NCBI GenBank assembly: GCA_031270425.1
Contig: JAISXQ010000135.1
Location: 1 to 5,606, forward strand
Direction of reading: 5' to 3'
Source of the DNA: Prevotellaceae bacterium
Lineage (GTDB): Bacteria; Bacteroidota; Bacteroidia; Bacteroidales; Paludibacteraceae
Length of the DNA stretch: 5,606 bases
In this document: positions 1-5,572 of the stretch, piece by piece
Numbering within the stretch: position 1 is the stretch's first letter
Layout: every line of letters begins with the position of its first letter
Notes under the pieces: generated by a model
What the model was told of the DNA's origin: nothing
What the model saw: the letters and a program-made list of their open reading frames with translations, nothing else
Database searches by the model: none
Made by a program: the position numbers and the translations under genes

Positions 1-15
1 ACCCTCTGAGCATAA

Positions 16-36
16 GTTCATGTCGAAGACATGGAC
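16..36 (+). other. Small hairpin, 9-bp stem with GAA loop
   Basis: Bases 16-24 pair with 28-36 around a three-base GAA loop; the inner six pairs (CATGTC/GACATG) are perfect and one outer pair is G-T. A short T-rich stretch (48-52) lies 12 bases beyond the stem, too far for a normal intrinsic terminator. It could close the transcript of a gene upstream of the window or be a dispersed palindrome. The pairing is directly visible; the role is a guess. Confidence 0.4.
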
Positions 37-105
37 GGCTATGTGGTCTTTTCTAAACAAAAAAATGTGATGTAATTGAATTAAAACTATTGTTTTCTAT
101 GTGTT

Positions 106-113
106 TATGTTTG
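106..113 (+). promoter_or_regulatory. Candidate Bacteroidetes -7 promoter element
   Basis: TATGTTTG matches the Bacteroidetes -7 consensus TAnnTTTG at every fixed position, 90 bases before the chosen start of the PstS-like gene. No TTG or TTTG sits at the expected -33 spacing: the nearest, at 76-78 and 90-92, are too far and too near. If used, it would give the lipoprotein and TPR genes their own transcript with a leader of roughly 80 bases containing the 7-bp repeats. An eight-base match in A/T-rich DNA can arise by chance. Confidence 0.3.
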
Positions 114-143
114 AAAAAAACATTTTTTTGTCATGTACTAAAT

Positions 144-170
144 TTTACGATTTACAATTTACGATTTACT
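144..170. repeat. Four 7-bp tandem units (TTTACRA)
   Basis: TTTACGA, TTTACAA, TTTACGA and TTTACT follow each other without a gap. The run would be translated only if the lipoprotein gene were started at 90, which is one reason to reject that start. Similar short low-complexity tandem runs are, as I recall, common between genes in Bacteroidales. No function is evident. Confidence 0.6.
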
Positions 171-203
171 TTGTGTCCTTTGTGGGAACAAAATTTTAAG
201 CGT

Positions 204-1160
204 ATGAAAAACTATAATTTAATTTTTCTCGTTTTTGTTTTGTTGTTGTCCGCTTGCAATAACCGGGGCGGCCGGGTAACGAGAACCGATACGCTGACAA
301 GCGGTATGGCGGTTATTGCTGCCGACGATTGTTATGCTCCGATTCTTGCGGAAGAAATAGCGGTGTTCACCGGATTAAACGCGGAAGCCGGAATCGACCC
401 TGTTTATGCCGGAGAAAAGGAAATTTTTGAATACCTTTTTTCCGACAGCATCCGCTTGATTGTTGCTGCCAGGGATTTGACCGACGCGGAACGTATATAC
501 ATACGAGAAAAACTTAACTTGACGCCGCGTTCCCAGAAAATCGCGACCGACGGTATCGCATTAATTGTGAATCCGGCAAACAGAGATACTCTGATGACCG
601 TTTCGGCTTTGCAAAAAATAATGAACGGGGAAATTACCCGCTGGAAAGAAGTAAATCCCGGCGCGACACCTTCGCTGAATGATGAAATACAAGTGGTGTT
701 CGACCATCCGAGTTCAAGCACCCTGCGTTTTATAGCCGATTCGATATGCCGGGGCGAAGCGTTTTCGGAACGGTTGAGGGCTTTGAACGGAAACAGGGAA
801 GTTGTTGATTATGTAGCTTCTACGCCAAACGCGCTTGGCGTTATCGGCGTTAATTGGATTAGTAATCCCAGCGACTCGACCAAGTTGAGTTTTGATAAAA
901 AAATACGCGTCGTATCGTTGAGCCGCTCGGAAACGGCTGTGCCAAGCAACAGTTACAAACCCTTTCCGGCATATTTTGCTACGGGCAATTATCCCTTGAC
1001 CCGCGACATGTATGTTATTCTTACGGATTTAAGGGAAACCTTGCCGGCAGGCTTTGTGAAATTCGTAGCAGGCGACAGCGGACAGCGTATTATATTAAAA
1101 GCAGGTTTGGTTCCGGCAACCCGTCCGACCCGGTTGATAAATATTCAACCGGATTTTTAG
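204..1160 (+). CDS. PstS-like substrate-binding lipoprotein
   Basis: Encodes 318 residues. Residues 1-17 are a short hydrophobic signal ending LLLSA before Cys18, a lipobox, so the mature protein should be lipid-anchored in the envelope and face the periplasm. The rest fits the phosphate-binding (PBP_like_2/PstS) fold: DGIALIVNPAN at 117-126, IMNGEITRW at 139-147, HPSSSTLRF at 168-176 (the counterpart of the PstS SGT loop), GVIGVNWIS at 212-220, and a closing YPLTR (263-267) and FVKFVAGDSGQ (284-294). The first ligand loop, normally GS(S/T) in PstS, is replaced by AADDCYAP (39-46), so phosphate binding is not assured. An in-frame ATG at 90 would add 38 residues translated from repeat sequence and would bury the lipoprotein signal, so 204 is preferred. 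It lies 31 bp before the TPR gene. In Bacteroidetes such a gene typically follows exbB/exbD/tonB, which suggests a role with TonB-driven uptake rather than a pstCAB transporter, none of which is present here. Confidence 0.85.
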   Translation: MKNYNLIFLVFVLLLSACNNRGGRVTRTDTLTSGMAVIAADDCYAPILAEEIAVFTGLNAEAGIDPVYAGEKEIFEYLFSDSIRLIVAARDLTDAERIYIREKLNLTPRSQKIATDGIALIVNPANRDTLMTVSALQKIMNGEITRWKEVNPGATPSLNDEIQVVFDHPSSSTLRFIADSICRGEAFSERLRALNGNREVVDYVASTPNALGVIGVNWISNPSDSTKLSFDKKIRVVSLSRSETAVPSNSYKPFPAYFATGNYPLTRDMYVILTDLRETLPAGFVKFVAGDSGQRIILKAGLVPATRPTRLINIQPDF

Positions 1161-1191
1161 GAAATTTAATTTAACTAACTATATTATTGTA

Positions 1192-2964
1192 ATGAAAAAA
1201 ACGTTTTTTATTTCTTTTTTTGCTGTAATAGCAAGTCTGGTGTCAGCTCAATCGGACATCGGACTCGATTATTTCGCCTTGGGCGAATACGACGCCGCCA
1301 AACGGTATTTCGAAAAACAAATCAACCAATCTCCCGCCCAGGCAAATTATTATCTTGGGGAAATTGCTTTTATACAGGGAAAACCGGATGAGGCAAAAGC
1401 ATATTACCAAAAAGGACTGGCTGCCGATCCGAACGATTTGTATAATCAAATTGGCGAAGCGAAACTGTTGTTAAAATCGGATTTGAAATCGGCGGAAAAT
1501 CTTTTCAAGGCGATCCAGAATAAAAGTAAAAAAGATCCCCTGGTAATTTTAGCCATAGGTCGCGCTTATTTCGATTCGGGCATCTTGGACAAGGCGCAAG
1601 CCAAAGCGGACGAAGCTCGCAAGAGAAACAAGGCAGTACCTCAAATATATATCTTTGAGGGAGATTTGATTGAGGCGAGAAACGGAGGCGATAAACAAAA
1701 AATTTTGGGCGATGTAGCCGGAAAATATGAAATGGCTATTCACTTCGATGGCAATTACCGTATCGGTTATATCAAAGCGGCTCAGGCTTACGCTTTGTTC
1801 AATCCGCAGACGGCTATTGAAAAATTAAAGGATATTATTGAGTTACAGCCCGATTATTTGTTGGCTCACCGCCAGCTTGGGCAAGTTTCCACACAAATAG
1901 GGCATTACAATCAAGCCATTCAATCTTACAAAAGATACATGGCGGCGGGCGAATATTCCTTAGACGATTTGAAGTATTATGTACGTGTATTGTACTTCTC
2001 CGATTTGTACGAAGACGCTCAGAAAACGGTAAACGAAGGACTTGCGCTGGCGCCCAACGATTTTGTATTGAATCGCCTGCAAATGTATATCTACGCGAAA
2101 ACAAAAAATACGGAAAAAGGCTTGCCTTTGGCGGAAAAATTCTTCAATTTGCGCGAAGATAAAAGCACCTATCTGGCGCTTGATTACAGTCTTTACGCCA
2201 TTATTTTGAAGGAAGCAAAACTTTACGACCAAGCTTTGGCAGCCTACGACAAAGCCATCGAAATGGAAGCGAAAATAGAGTATTATACCGACGCCGTTGA
2301 AGTTGGACGTGCAAAGGGCGATTACGGAATTTCGGCAAAGTATTACACTGAATTTATGAATACGCTCGGCGACGCGGTTGAAGCAAGGGAATTAAACACC
2401 TTGGGCTTTTATTATTACAACGCCGGCACGTTAACAGTTAAAAGAGCGGATTTGATTGAGGAATATCAAAAAAATCCGGCGTGGATTAATACGTTGGCGG
2501 AAAAGGGTTTGGAAAAGGACTCCTTGCAAAACAGCGCCGGTTATTTTGCCAGGGCATTGTCGGTTTACTACCTGAACAAAGCCGATTCGGTATTTAAAAT
2601 ATTGGTTGAAAAAGTGCCCGACAGTTACAGCGGCTATCGCTGGCTGGCTTTAACGCAACATGCGATCAATTCCGATGCAAAAGACGGAGCGGCGAAGCCT
2701 CATTATGAGAAAGTAATTGAAGTTATTACAGGCAGGGACGAACATACGGAGGCTTCCAATAAAGTATTGATTGAGGCTTACGGCTATCTGGCTTATCATT
2801 ATTATTTGGTGGATAATGTTCAAAGCGCTACTGCCTATTGTAATGAAATACTGAAACTTGACCCGGAAAACAAAACGGCAATCGCCATTCTCGACGGCGT
2901 CAAGCAACACGAAGAACAGCTTAAAGAGTATAGAAAACAACAGGCTGCCGCCGCAAATAAATAA
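1192..2964 (+). CDS. Secreted tetratricopeptide-repeat protein
   Basis: Encodes 590 residues. Residues 1-20 are a type I signal peptide (MKK, a hydrophobic core, then VSAQ before Ser21), so the protein should reach the periplasm. Almost all the rest is helical TPR-like repeat: clear units near 22-53 (YFALGEYDAAKRYFEK), 54-86, 117-150, 223-256 (LGQVSTQIGHYNQAIQSY), 257-290, 330-362 (YDQALAAYDKAIEME), 445-476, 480-512 and 524-558 (ending ILKLDPEN). The tail (570-590) is charged and Gln/Ala rich. No catalytic motif is visible; TPR arrays act as protein-binding scaffolds. It starts 31 bp after the PstS-like gene with no terminator between, so co-transcription is likely. This TPR gene following a PstS-like lipoprotein is, from memory, the usual tail of Bacteroidetes tonB operons; a scaffolding role in the TonB/ExbBD machinery is inference. 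No Shine-Dalgarno is seen; the A/T leader is typical of the phylum. Confidence 0.85.
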   Translation: MKKTFFISFFAVIASLVSAQSDIGLDYFALGEYDAAKRYFEKQINQSPAQANYYLGEIAFIQGKPDEAKAYYQKGLAADPNDLYNQIGEAKLLLKSDLKSAENLFKAIQNKSKKDPLVILAIGRAYFDSGILDKAQAKADEARKRNKAVPQIYIFEGDLIEARNGGDKQKILGDVAGKYEMAIHFDGNYRIGYIKAAQAYALFNPQTAIEKLKDIIELQPDYLLAHRQLGQVSTQIGHYNQAIQSYKRYMAAGEYSLDDLKYYVRVLYFSDLYEDAQKTVNEGLALAPNDFVLNRLQMYIYAKTKNTEKGLPLAEKFFNLREDKSTYLALDYSLYAIILKEAKLYDQALAAYDKAIEMEAKIEYYTDAVEVGRAKGDYGISAKYYTEFMNTLGDAVEARELNTLGFYYYNAGTLTVKRADLIEEYQKNPAWINTLAEKGLEKDSLQNSAGYFARALSVYYLNKADSVFKILVEKVPDSYSGYRWLALTQHAINSDAKDGAAKPHYEKVIEVITGRDEHTEASNKVLIEAYGYLAYHYYLVDNVQSATAYCNEILKLDPENKTAIAILDGVKQHEEQLKEYRKQQAAAANK

Positions 2965-2992
2965 TTTTATAACATTTATACATACGGAAAAC

Positions 2993-3024
2993 AAAGAGGA
3001 ATCCTCGCAAGGGCATTCCTCTTT
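2993..3024 (+). terminator. 10-bp stem-loop between TPR and helicase genes
   Basis: AAAGAGGAAT at 2993-3002 pairs perfectly with ATTCCTCTTT at 3015-3024 across a 12-base loop. It begins 28 bases after the TPR stop and ends 17 bases before the helicase start. The T-run at the 3' side is short and broken (CTTTCTTG), so it is a weak intrinsic terminator for the upstream operon. Because the stem lies so near the helicase ATG, it could instead be part of the helicase 5' leader and affect its translation. The pairing is clear; the role is inferred. Confidence 0.6.
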
Positions 3025-3041
3025 CTTGTAAAAAACATAAT

Positions 3042-4286
3042 ATGACATTTGATGAATTTTCTTTTTGTGATGAATTGATGGATGGATTGCAAGCCATGAA
3101 TTTTAAAACCACGACCCCTGTTCAGGAACAAGCCATTCCGGTTATTTTGAATAAACAGGATGTAATTGCCTGCGCACAGACCGGCACCGGAAAAACAGCC
3201 GCCTTTCTGCTACCCCTTTTGAATAATCTGCATACCGAAGCCCACAATGAGGACGCTTTAAATGCTATCATCATGGCGCCCACGCGCGAACTGGCGCAGC
3301 AAATCGACCAGCAAATGGAAGGTTTTTCCTACTTCCTGCCTTTTTCGTCGGTGGCGGTTTACGGCGGTAACGATTCGCAAGCCTGGGACGTACAAAAACG
3401 GGGGCTGACAAAGGGAGCCGACGTGGTGATTGCTACCCCCGGACGTTTGTTGTCGCATATAAATTTGTATAATATCGACTTTTCCGGCGTGAAATATTTC
3501 ATATTGGATGAAGCCGACCGCATGCTCGATATGGGTTTTTACGATGATATTATGCGCATTGCCCGCTTGTTGCCGAAAGAACGGCAGACCATTATGTTTT
3601 CGGCTACCATGCCTCCGAAAATCCGTCAATTGGCAAAAACGATTTTGAATAATCCGGCGGAAATAAAAATAGCCGTTTCGCGTCCGCCCGAAAGCATTAT
3701 GCAAACGGCTTATATTTGTTACGAAGGTCAAAAAATAGGAATCATCCGGCATTTATTTTCCGTGCAGGATCCGAATAAAGTGATTTTGTTTTCCGGCTCG
3801 AAGTTAAAAGTGAAAGAGATAACGAAAGTACTCCGCATGATGAAACTTTCGGTAGGGGAGATGCACTCCGATTTAGACCAAGCCCAGCGCGACCATGTAA
3901 TGCACGAGTTCCGCAACGGACGCGTGAATATGCTGGTGGCTACCGATATTGTTTCGCGCGGTATCGATAGTGATGATATTTCGCTGATTATCAATTTCGA
4001 TGTGCCCCGCGATGTGGAAGATTACGTACACCGTATCGGTCGCACGGCGCGAGCCAATGCGGAAGGAATGGCGATAACTTTTGTTTCGGAAGCTGAGCAG
4101 TATAAATTTAAGCAGATCGAAGACTTTCTGAAAAAGGACATCTATAAAATACCGCTTCCCGAAGAATTGGGCGGAGCGCCGCTCTACGAACCGGAGAAAC
4201 AGCGGAGAATTCCGGTGGACGGCAAGCGTTTCGGACGGAAATTCAGCCGGAGTACCGGCAAAAGACCCGCGAAAAGAAAATCGTAG
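3042..4286 (+). CDS. rhlE: DEAD-box ATP-dependent RNA helicase, RhlE type
   Basis: Encodes a complete 414-residue helicase that uses ATP to unwind or remodel RNA, acting in the cytoplasm. All core motifs are present in order: aromatic F21 and Q motif TPVQ (25-28), motif I AQTGTGKT (45-52), Ia PTREL (80-84), GG (108-109), Ib TPGR (132-135), II DEAD (156-159), III SAT (187-189), IV near ILFSGS (248-253), V ATDIVSRGID (300-309) and VI HRIGRTAR (330-337). The tail from about 385 is rich in Arg and Lys and ends KRPAKRKS, the usual RNA-binding extension of RhlE-type proteins, which in bacteria serve ribosome assembly, RNA decay and growth in the cold. The start gives the normal family N-terminus (MTFDEF about 25 residues before the Q motif). 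It appears to be a separate transcription unit from the envelope genes because of the stem-loop just upstream. Subfamily assignment (RhlE rather than another DEAD-box group) rests on overall resemblance and length, so the symbol is less certain than the activity. Confidence 0.92.
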   Translation: MTFDEFSFCDELMDGLQAMNFKTTTPVQEQAIPVILNKQDVIACAQTGTGKTAAFLLPLLNNLHTEAHNEDALNAIIMAPTRELAQQIDQQMEGFSYFLPFSSVAVYGGNDSQAWDVQKRGLTKGADVVIATPGRLLSHINLYNIDFSGVKYFILDEADRMLDMGFYDDIMRIARLLPKERQTIMFSATMPPKIRQLAKTILNNPAEIKIAVSRPPESIMQTAYICYEGQKIGIIRHLFSVQDPNKVILFSGSKLKVKEITKVLRMMKLSVGEMHSDLDQAQRDHVMHEFRNGRVNMLVATDIVSRGIDSDDISLIINFDVPRDVEDYVHRIGRTARANAEGMAITFVSEAEQYKFKQIEDFLKKDIYKIPLPEELGGAPLYEPEKQRRIPVDGKRFGRKFSRSTGKRPAKRKS

Positions 4287-4307
4287 TTTATGAGAATCTT
4301 AGCGTAA

Positions 4308-4326
4308 TATTTTTCGTTATAATTTG
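4308..4326 (+). promoter_or_regulatory. Weak promoter candidates before the small lipoprotein gene
   Basis: Within the 161-bp spacer after the helicase, TATTTTTC (4308-4315) matches TAnnTTTG in all but the last base, and TATAATTTG (4318-4326) has the right ends with one extra spacer base. Neither has a clear TTG at -33. A promoter is expected somewhere here because the lipoprotein gene stands alone 161 bp from the helicase, but which site, if either, is used cannot be settled from sequence. Confidence 0.2.
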
Positions 4327-4361
4327 GATCGATTTTTGTATTAAGTATTGAGATTGAAAAG

Positions 4362-4374
4362 ATAATCAGATTAT
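4362..4374. promoter_or_regulatory. 13-bp palindrome, possible operator
   Basis: ATAATC-A-GATTAT is a perfect inverted repeat around one central base, lying 73 bases before the small lipoprotein start and 35-60 bases downstream of the weak promoter candidates. Such a compact dyad could be a binding site for a dimeric regulator. It is A/T rich, so chance is a real alternative, and no regulator gene is in the window. Confidence 0.2.
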
Positions 4375-4447
4375 TTACAACAAAAATAAACGGCGTAACC
4401 CGAAAAGCCGCATACAGAGTAGGGGAAAAAATTTAACTAAAAATAGT

Positions 4448-5086
4448 ATGAGAAGAAAATTAATTTTAATGAGTGGGGCTGTAATAGCCTTTGGTTTAGC
4501 GTCTATATCCTGTAAAAACAATGAACCGGACGACAAAAGCGATAGCGGTATTATTACAAAAATCGAAGGAACAGTTGCCAATGGGGGTAGCTATGATGTC
4601 GATACCGTAAAGGTAATGCATAATTCCGAAGAGGCAACAATCGTGCTTGCTTCAAGTAAATGGGATAACGGAAAATTCACCTTAAATTTGCCCGCCACAT
4701 TGCCCGATTCTTATGTGTCCAGCCTCGAAAATGAGGAAGGCGTAACGATAAGCGACAAAGCCGCCAAAACATATTTGCTTTCTGTGTTGCAGCTATATAA
4801 AAACGGAAAATATAAAGGAACTGTATCTCAGGCGGCAAAAGCAGGTGCATCAACAGCGAAAATACAGTATTTTTATACCGATAGAGATGTAGTTCTTTCG
4901 GGAACAACAATCGGAGGTTCCGAGAAAATAACTTATAATGCCAACTTTAAAAAAGGCTGGAACACTGTTTACTATATATTGGAAGATACCAACACCGACG
5001 GTAAAGTCGACAAGGCAAGCTATGCAACTCAAAAGCCAAAGGATATGACTTTTGAATGGACAGTTTCTATATCGAGCCAAAATTAA
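4448..5086 (+). CDS. Small lipoprotein of unknown function
   Basis: Encodes 212 residues; I do not recognise a named family. Residues 1-21 form a signal (MRRK, hydrophobic core, GLASIS) before Cys22, giving a somewhat loose lipobox because position -3 is Ser. The mature N-terminus reads CKNNEPDDK; acidic residues just after the cysteine resemble the surface-export signals of Bacteroidetes lipoproteins, so an outer-membrane, outward-facing location is plausible. The body looks mainly beta-stranded: EGTVANGGSYDVDTVKV (40-56), a GKFTLNLPATLPDSYV stretch (75-90) and KKGWNTVYYILED (168-180), similar in style to small uncharacterised Bacteroidales lipoproteins. Residues 180-188 (DTNTDGKVD) resemble the calcium-binding loop of dockerins and EF-hands, in one copy only. 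The gene has no close partner: 161 bp separate it from the helicase and the repeat region follows. The start is supported by the signal peptide; the next Met (residue 9) would cut off its basic part. Confidence 0.8.
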   Translation: MRRKLILMSGAVIAFGLASISCKNNEPDDKSDSGIITKIEGTVANGGSYDVDTVKVMHNSEEATIVLASSKWDNGKFTLNLPATLPDSYVSSLENEEGVTISDKAAKTYLLSVLQLYKNGKYKGTVSQAAKAGASTAKIQYFYTDRDVVLSGTTIGGSEKITYNANFKKGWNTVYYILEDTNTDGKVDKASYATQKPKDMTFEWTVSISSQN

Positions 5087-5124
5087 TTCCAATCCCCTCC
5101 CACTTATTAAAACTGCAAGACTTG

Positions 5125-5140
5125 TCCCGCCAAAGCGGGA
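5125..5140. terminator. TCCCGC hairpin after the lipoprotein gene
   Basis: TCCCGC (5125-5130) pairs with GCGGGA (5135-5140) around CAAA, the most G/C-rich stem in the window, 38 bases after the lipoprotein stop. It directly follows a second small palindrome, CAAG-A-CTTG (5116-5124). There is no T-run on either strand, so it is at best an unusual terminator. Its last base is the first base of the left 34-bp arm, so it may instead mark the edge of the repeat element. Confidence 0.4.
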
Positions 5141-5173
5141 GAAAAGAAGAAACGCAAAGAAAAAGGAATAAAC
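5140..5173 (+). repeat. Left 34-bp outer arm
   Basis: This arm is purine-rich on the + strand (AGAAAAGAAGAAACGC onward, ending GGAATAAAC) and is identical to the reverse complement of 5573-5606. Pairing stops sharply on the inner side: C5174 faces T5572. Confidence 0.85.
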
Positions 5174-5190
5174 CACAATAGGACACAATA

Positions 5191-5278
5191 GATGTGATGA
5201 TGTGATGATGTGCTAATGTGCTGATGTACTGATGTGCTGATGTGCTAATGTGTTGATTTGCTAATTTGCTGATGTGTC
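5191..5278. repeat. Eleven 8-bp tandem units (GATGTGCT)
   Basis: From 5191 the sequence breaks cleanly into eleven octamers: GATGTGAT twice, then variants of GATGTGCT (AATGTGCT, GATGTACT, AATGTGTT, GATTTGCT, AATTTGCT), ending GATGTGTC. Every unit keeps AT at positions 2-3, T at 5 and G or A at 6. The octamer period does not favour coding, and no RBS or start codon leads into it. The array is present only in the left arm of the larger inverted repeat. Function unknown. Confidence 0.85.
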
Positions 5279-5282
5279 ATCA
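5270..5282. other. Hairpin closing the octamer array
   Basis: TGATG (5270-5274) pairs with CATCA (5278-5282) around TGT, and the flanking AATT at 5263-5266 and 5283-5286 can extend the stem across a three-base bulge. It sits exactly where the 8-bp units stop. Confidence 0.4.
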
Positions 5283-5293
5283 AATTAAGATAA

Positions 5294-5365
5294 ATAAGGT
5301 AATGAGGTCAAGGAAATATTATTGTAATTTGTCTACTGAGGTTGTTTTGTCCAAGAAAATTAGGT
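5294..5365 (+). repeat. Inner left arm of the nested inverted repeat
   Basis: Three blocks pair with the right side: 5294-5308 with 5538-5552 (14 of 15), 5333-5350 with 5495-5512 (17 of 18, the exception a G-T pair), and 5353-5365 with 5481-5493 (11 of 13). Bases 5309-5332 face 5513-5537 as an unpaired internal loop. The first block consists of two AATGAGGT-like octamers, so the 8-base period appears in this arm too. Confidence 0.65.
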
Positions 5366-5503
5366 TGAAACCGCATGTAAAGTTTGAGTATAAACCTCAT
5401 TTTTACCTTATTTCCTTAACAAAACAAGATTGAAATAAGGATGAAACCACATGTAAAGTTTGAGTATAAACATTATTTTTACCTTATTTTCCTAACAAAA
5501 CAA
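5363..5503. repeat. Two copies of a 65-bp repeat, 76-bp period
   Basis: Copy 1 (5363-5427) and copy 2 (5439-5503) align without gaps at 59 of 65 positions, including a run of 22 identical bases (5374-5395 and 5450-5471, core ATGTAAAGTTTGAGTATA). The 11-base spacer also echoes the sequence before copy 1. Each copy ends with ACCTTATTT-like sequence and AACAAAACAA, which pairs with the inner left arm. Between copies, 5406-5414 and 5432-5440 form a perfect 9-bp stem. With two copies and no distinct spacers, this is not a CRISPR array. Confidence 0.85.
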
Positions 5504-5552
5504 CCTCGGTAGAACCGTTAATAATTAAAATACATCAACCTCATTACCTCAT
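5481..5552 (+). repeat. Inner right arm of the nested inverted repeat
   Basis: This arm overlaps the 3' end of the second 65-bp copy (5481-5503) and carries two adjacent ACCTCATT units (5538-5553), the complement of the AATGAGGT octamers on the left. The strongest part of the pairing is ACAAAACAACCTCGGTAG at 5495-5512. Confidence 0.65.
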
Positions 5553-5572
5553 TATATTGTTAGTTTATAGTT

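Larger units (their letters stand above)
1..203. other. Non-coding leader upstream of the PstS-like gene
   Basis: I see no supportable gene here. The first 75 bases can be read in several frames, including a short run from an ATG at 31 to a TAA at 73, but stops at 7-9 and 13-15 leave no upstream extension in that frame, so it is not a convincing end of a neighbouring gene. The rest is A/T rich: an A7-CA-T7 run at 114-129, four 7-bp repeat units at 144-170, and a T/G-rich stretch at 170-185 just before the gene. A tonB gene would be expected further upstream by family habit, but none of it can be recognised here. Confidence 0.6.

Noticed and set aside
2..75. Possible end of an upstream gene (tonB or other) in the first bases
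   Set aside because: Short open stretches exist in more than one frame and on the minus strand. None shows a recognisable TonB C-terminus, and the most protein-like one has stops at 7-15.
90..203. In-frame 38-residue extension of the lipoprotein gene
   Set aside because: It is translated from the A/T runs and 7-bp repeats and would move the lipoprotein signal and cysteine away from the N-terminus.
404..721. Minus-strand open frames inside the four genes
   Set aside because: They lie antisense to well-supported genes with clear family motifs and show no domains of their own.
4277..4336. AAAATCG/CGATTTT pair as helicase terminator
   Set aside because: There are only seven mostly A/T pairs across a 46-base loop.
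4391..4410. CGGC/GCCG stem before the small lipoprotein gene
   Set aside because: It has four pairs around a 12-base loop and no T-run, which is too weak to call.
4850..5188. 112-residue minus-strand frame overlapping the lipoprotein gene and repeat arm
   Set aside because: Its start lies in repeat sequence, its hydrophobic stretch is the translation of the purine-rich arm, and the remainder is antisense to the lipoprotein gene.
5363..5503. CRISPR array
   Set aside because: There are only two copies, the unit is 65 bp, the gap is 11 bp and resembles the repeat itself, and no cas gene is present.
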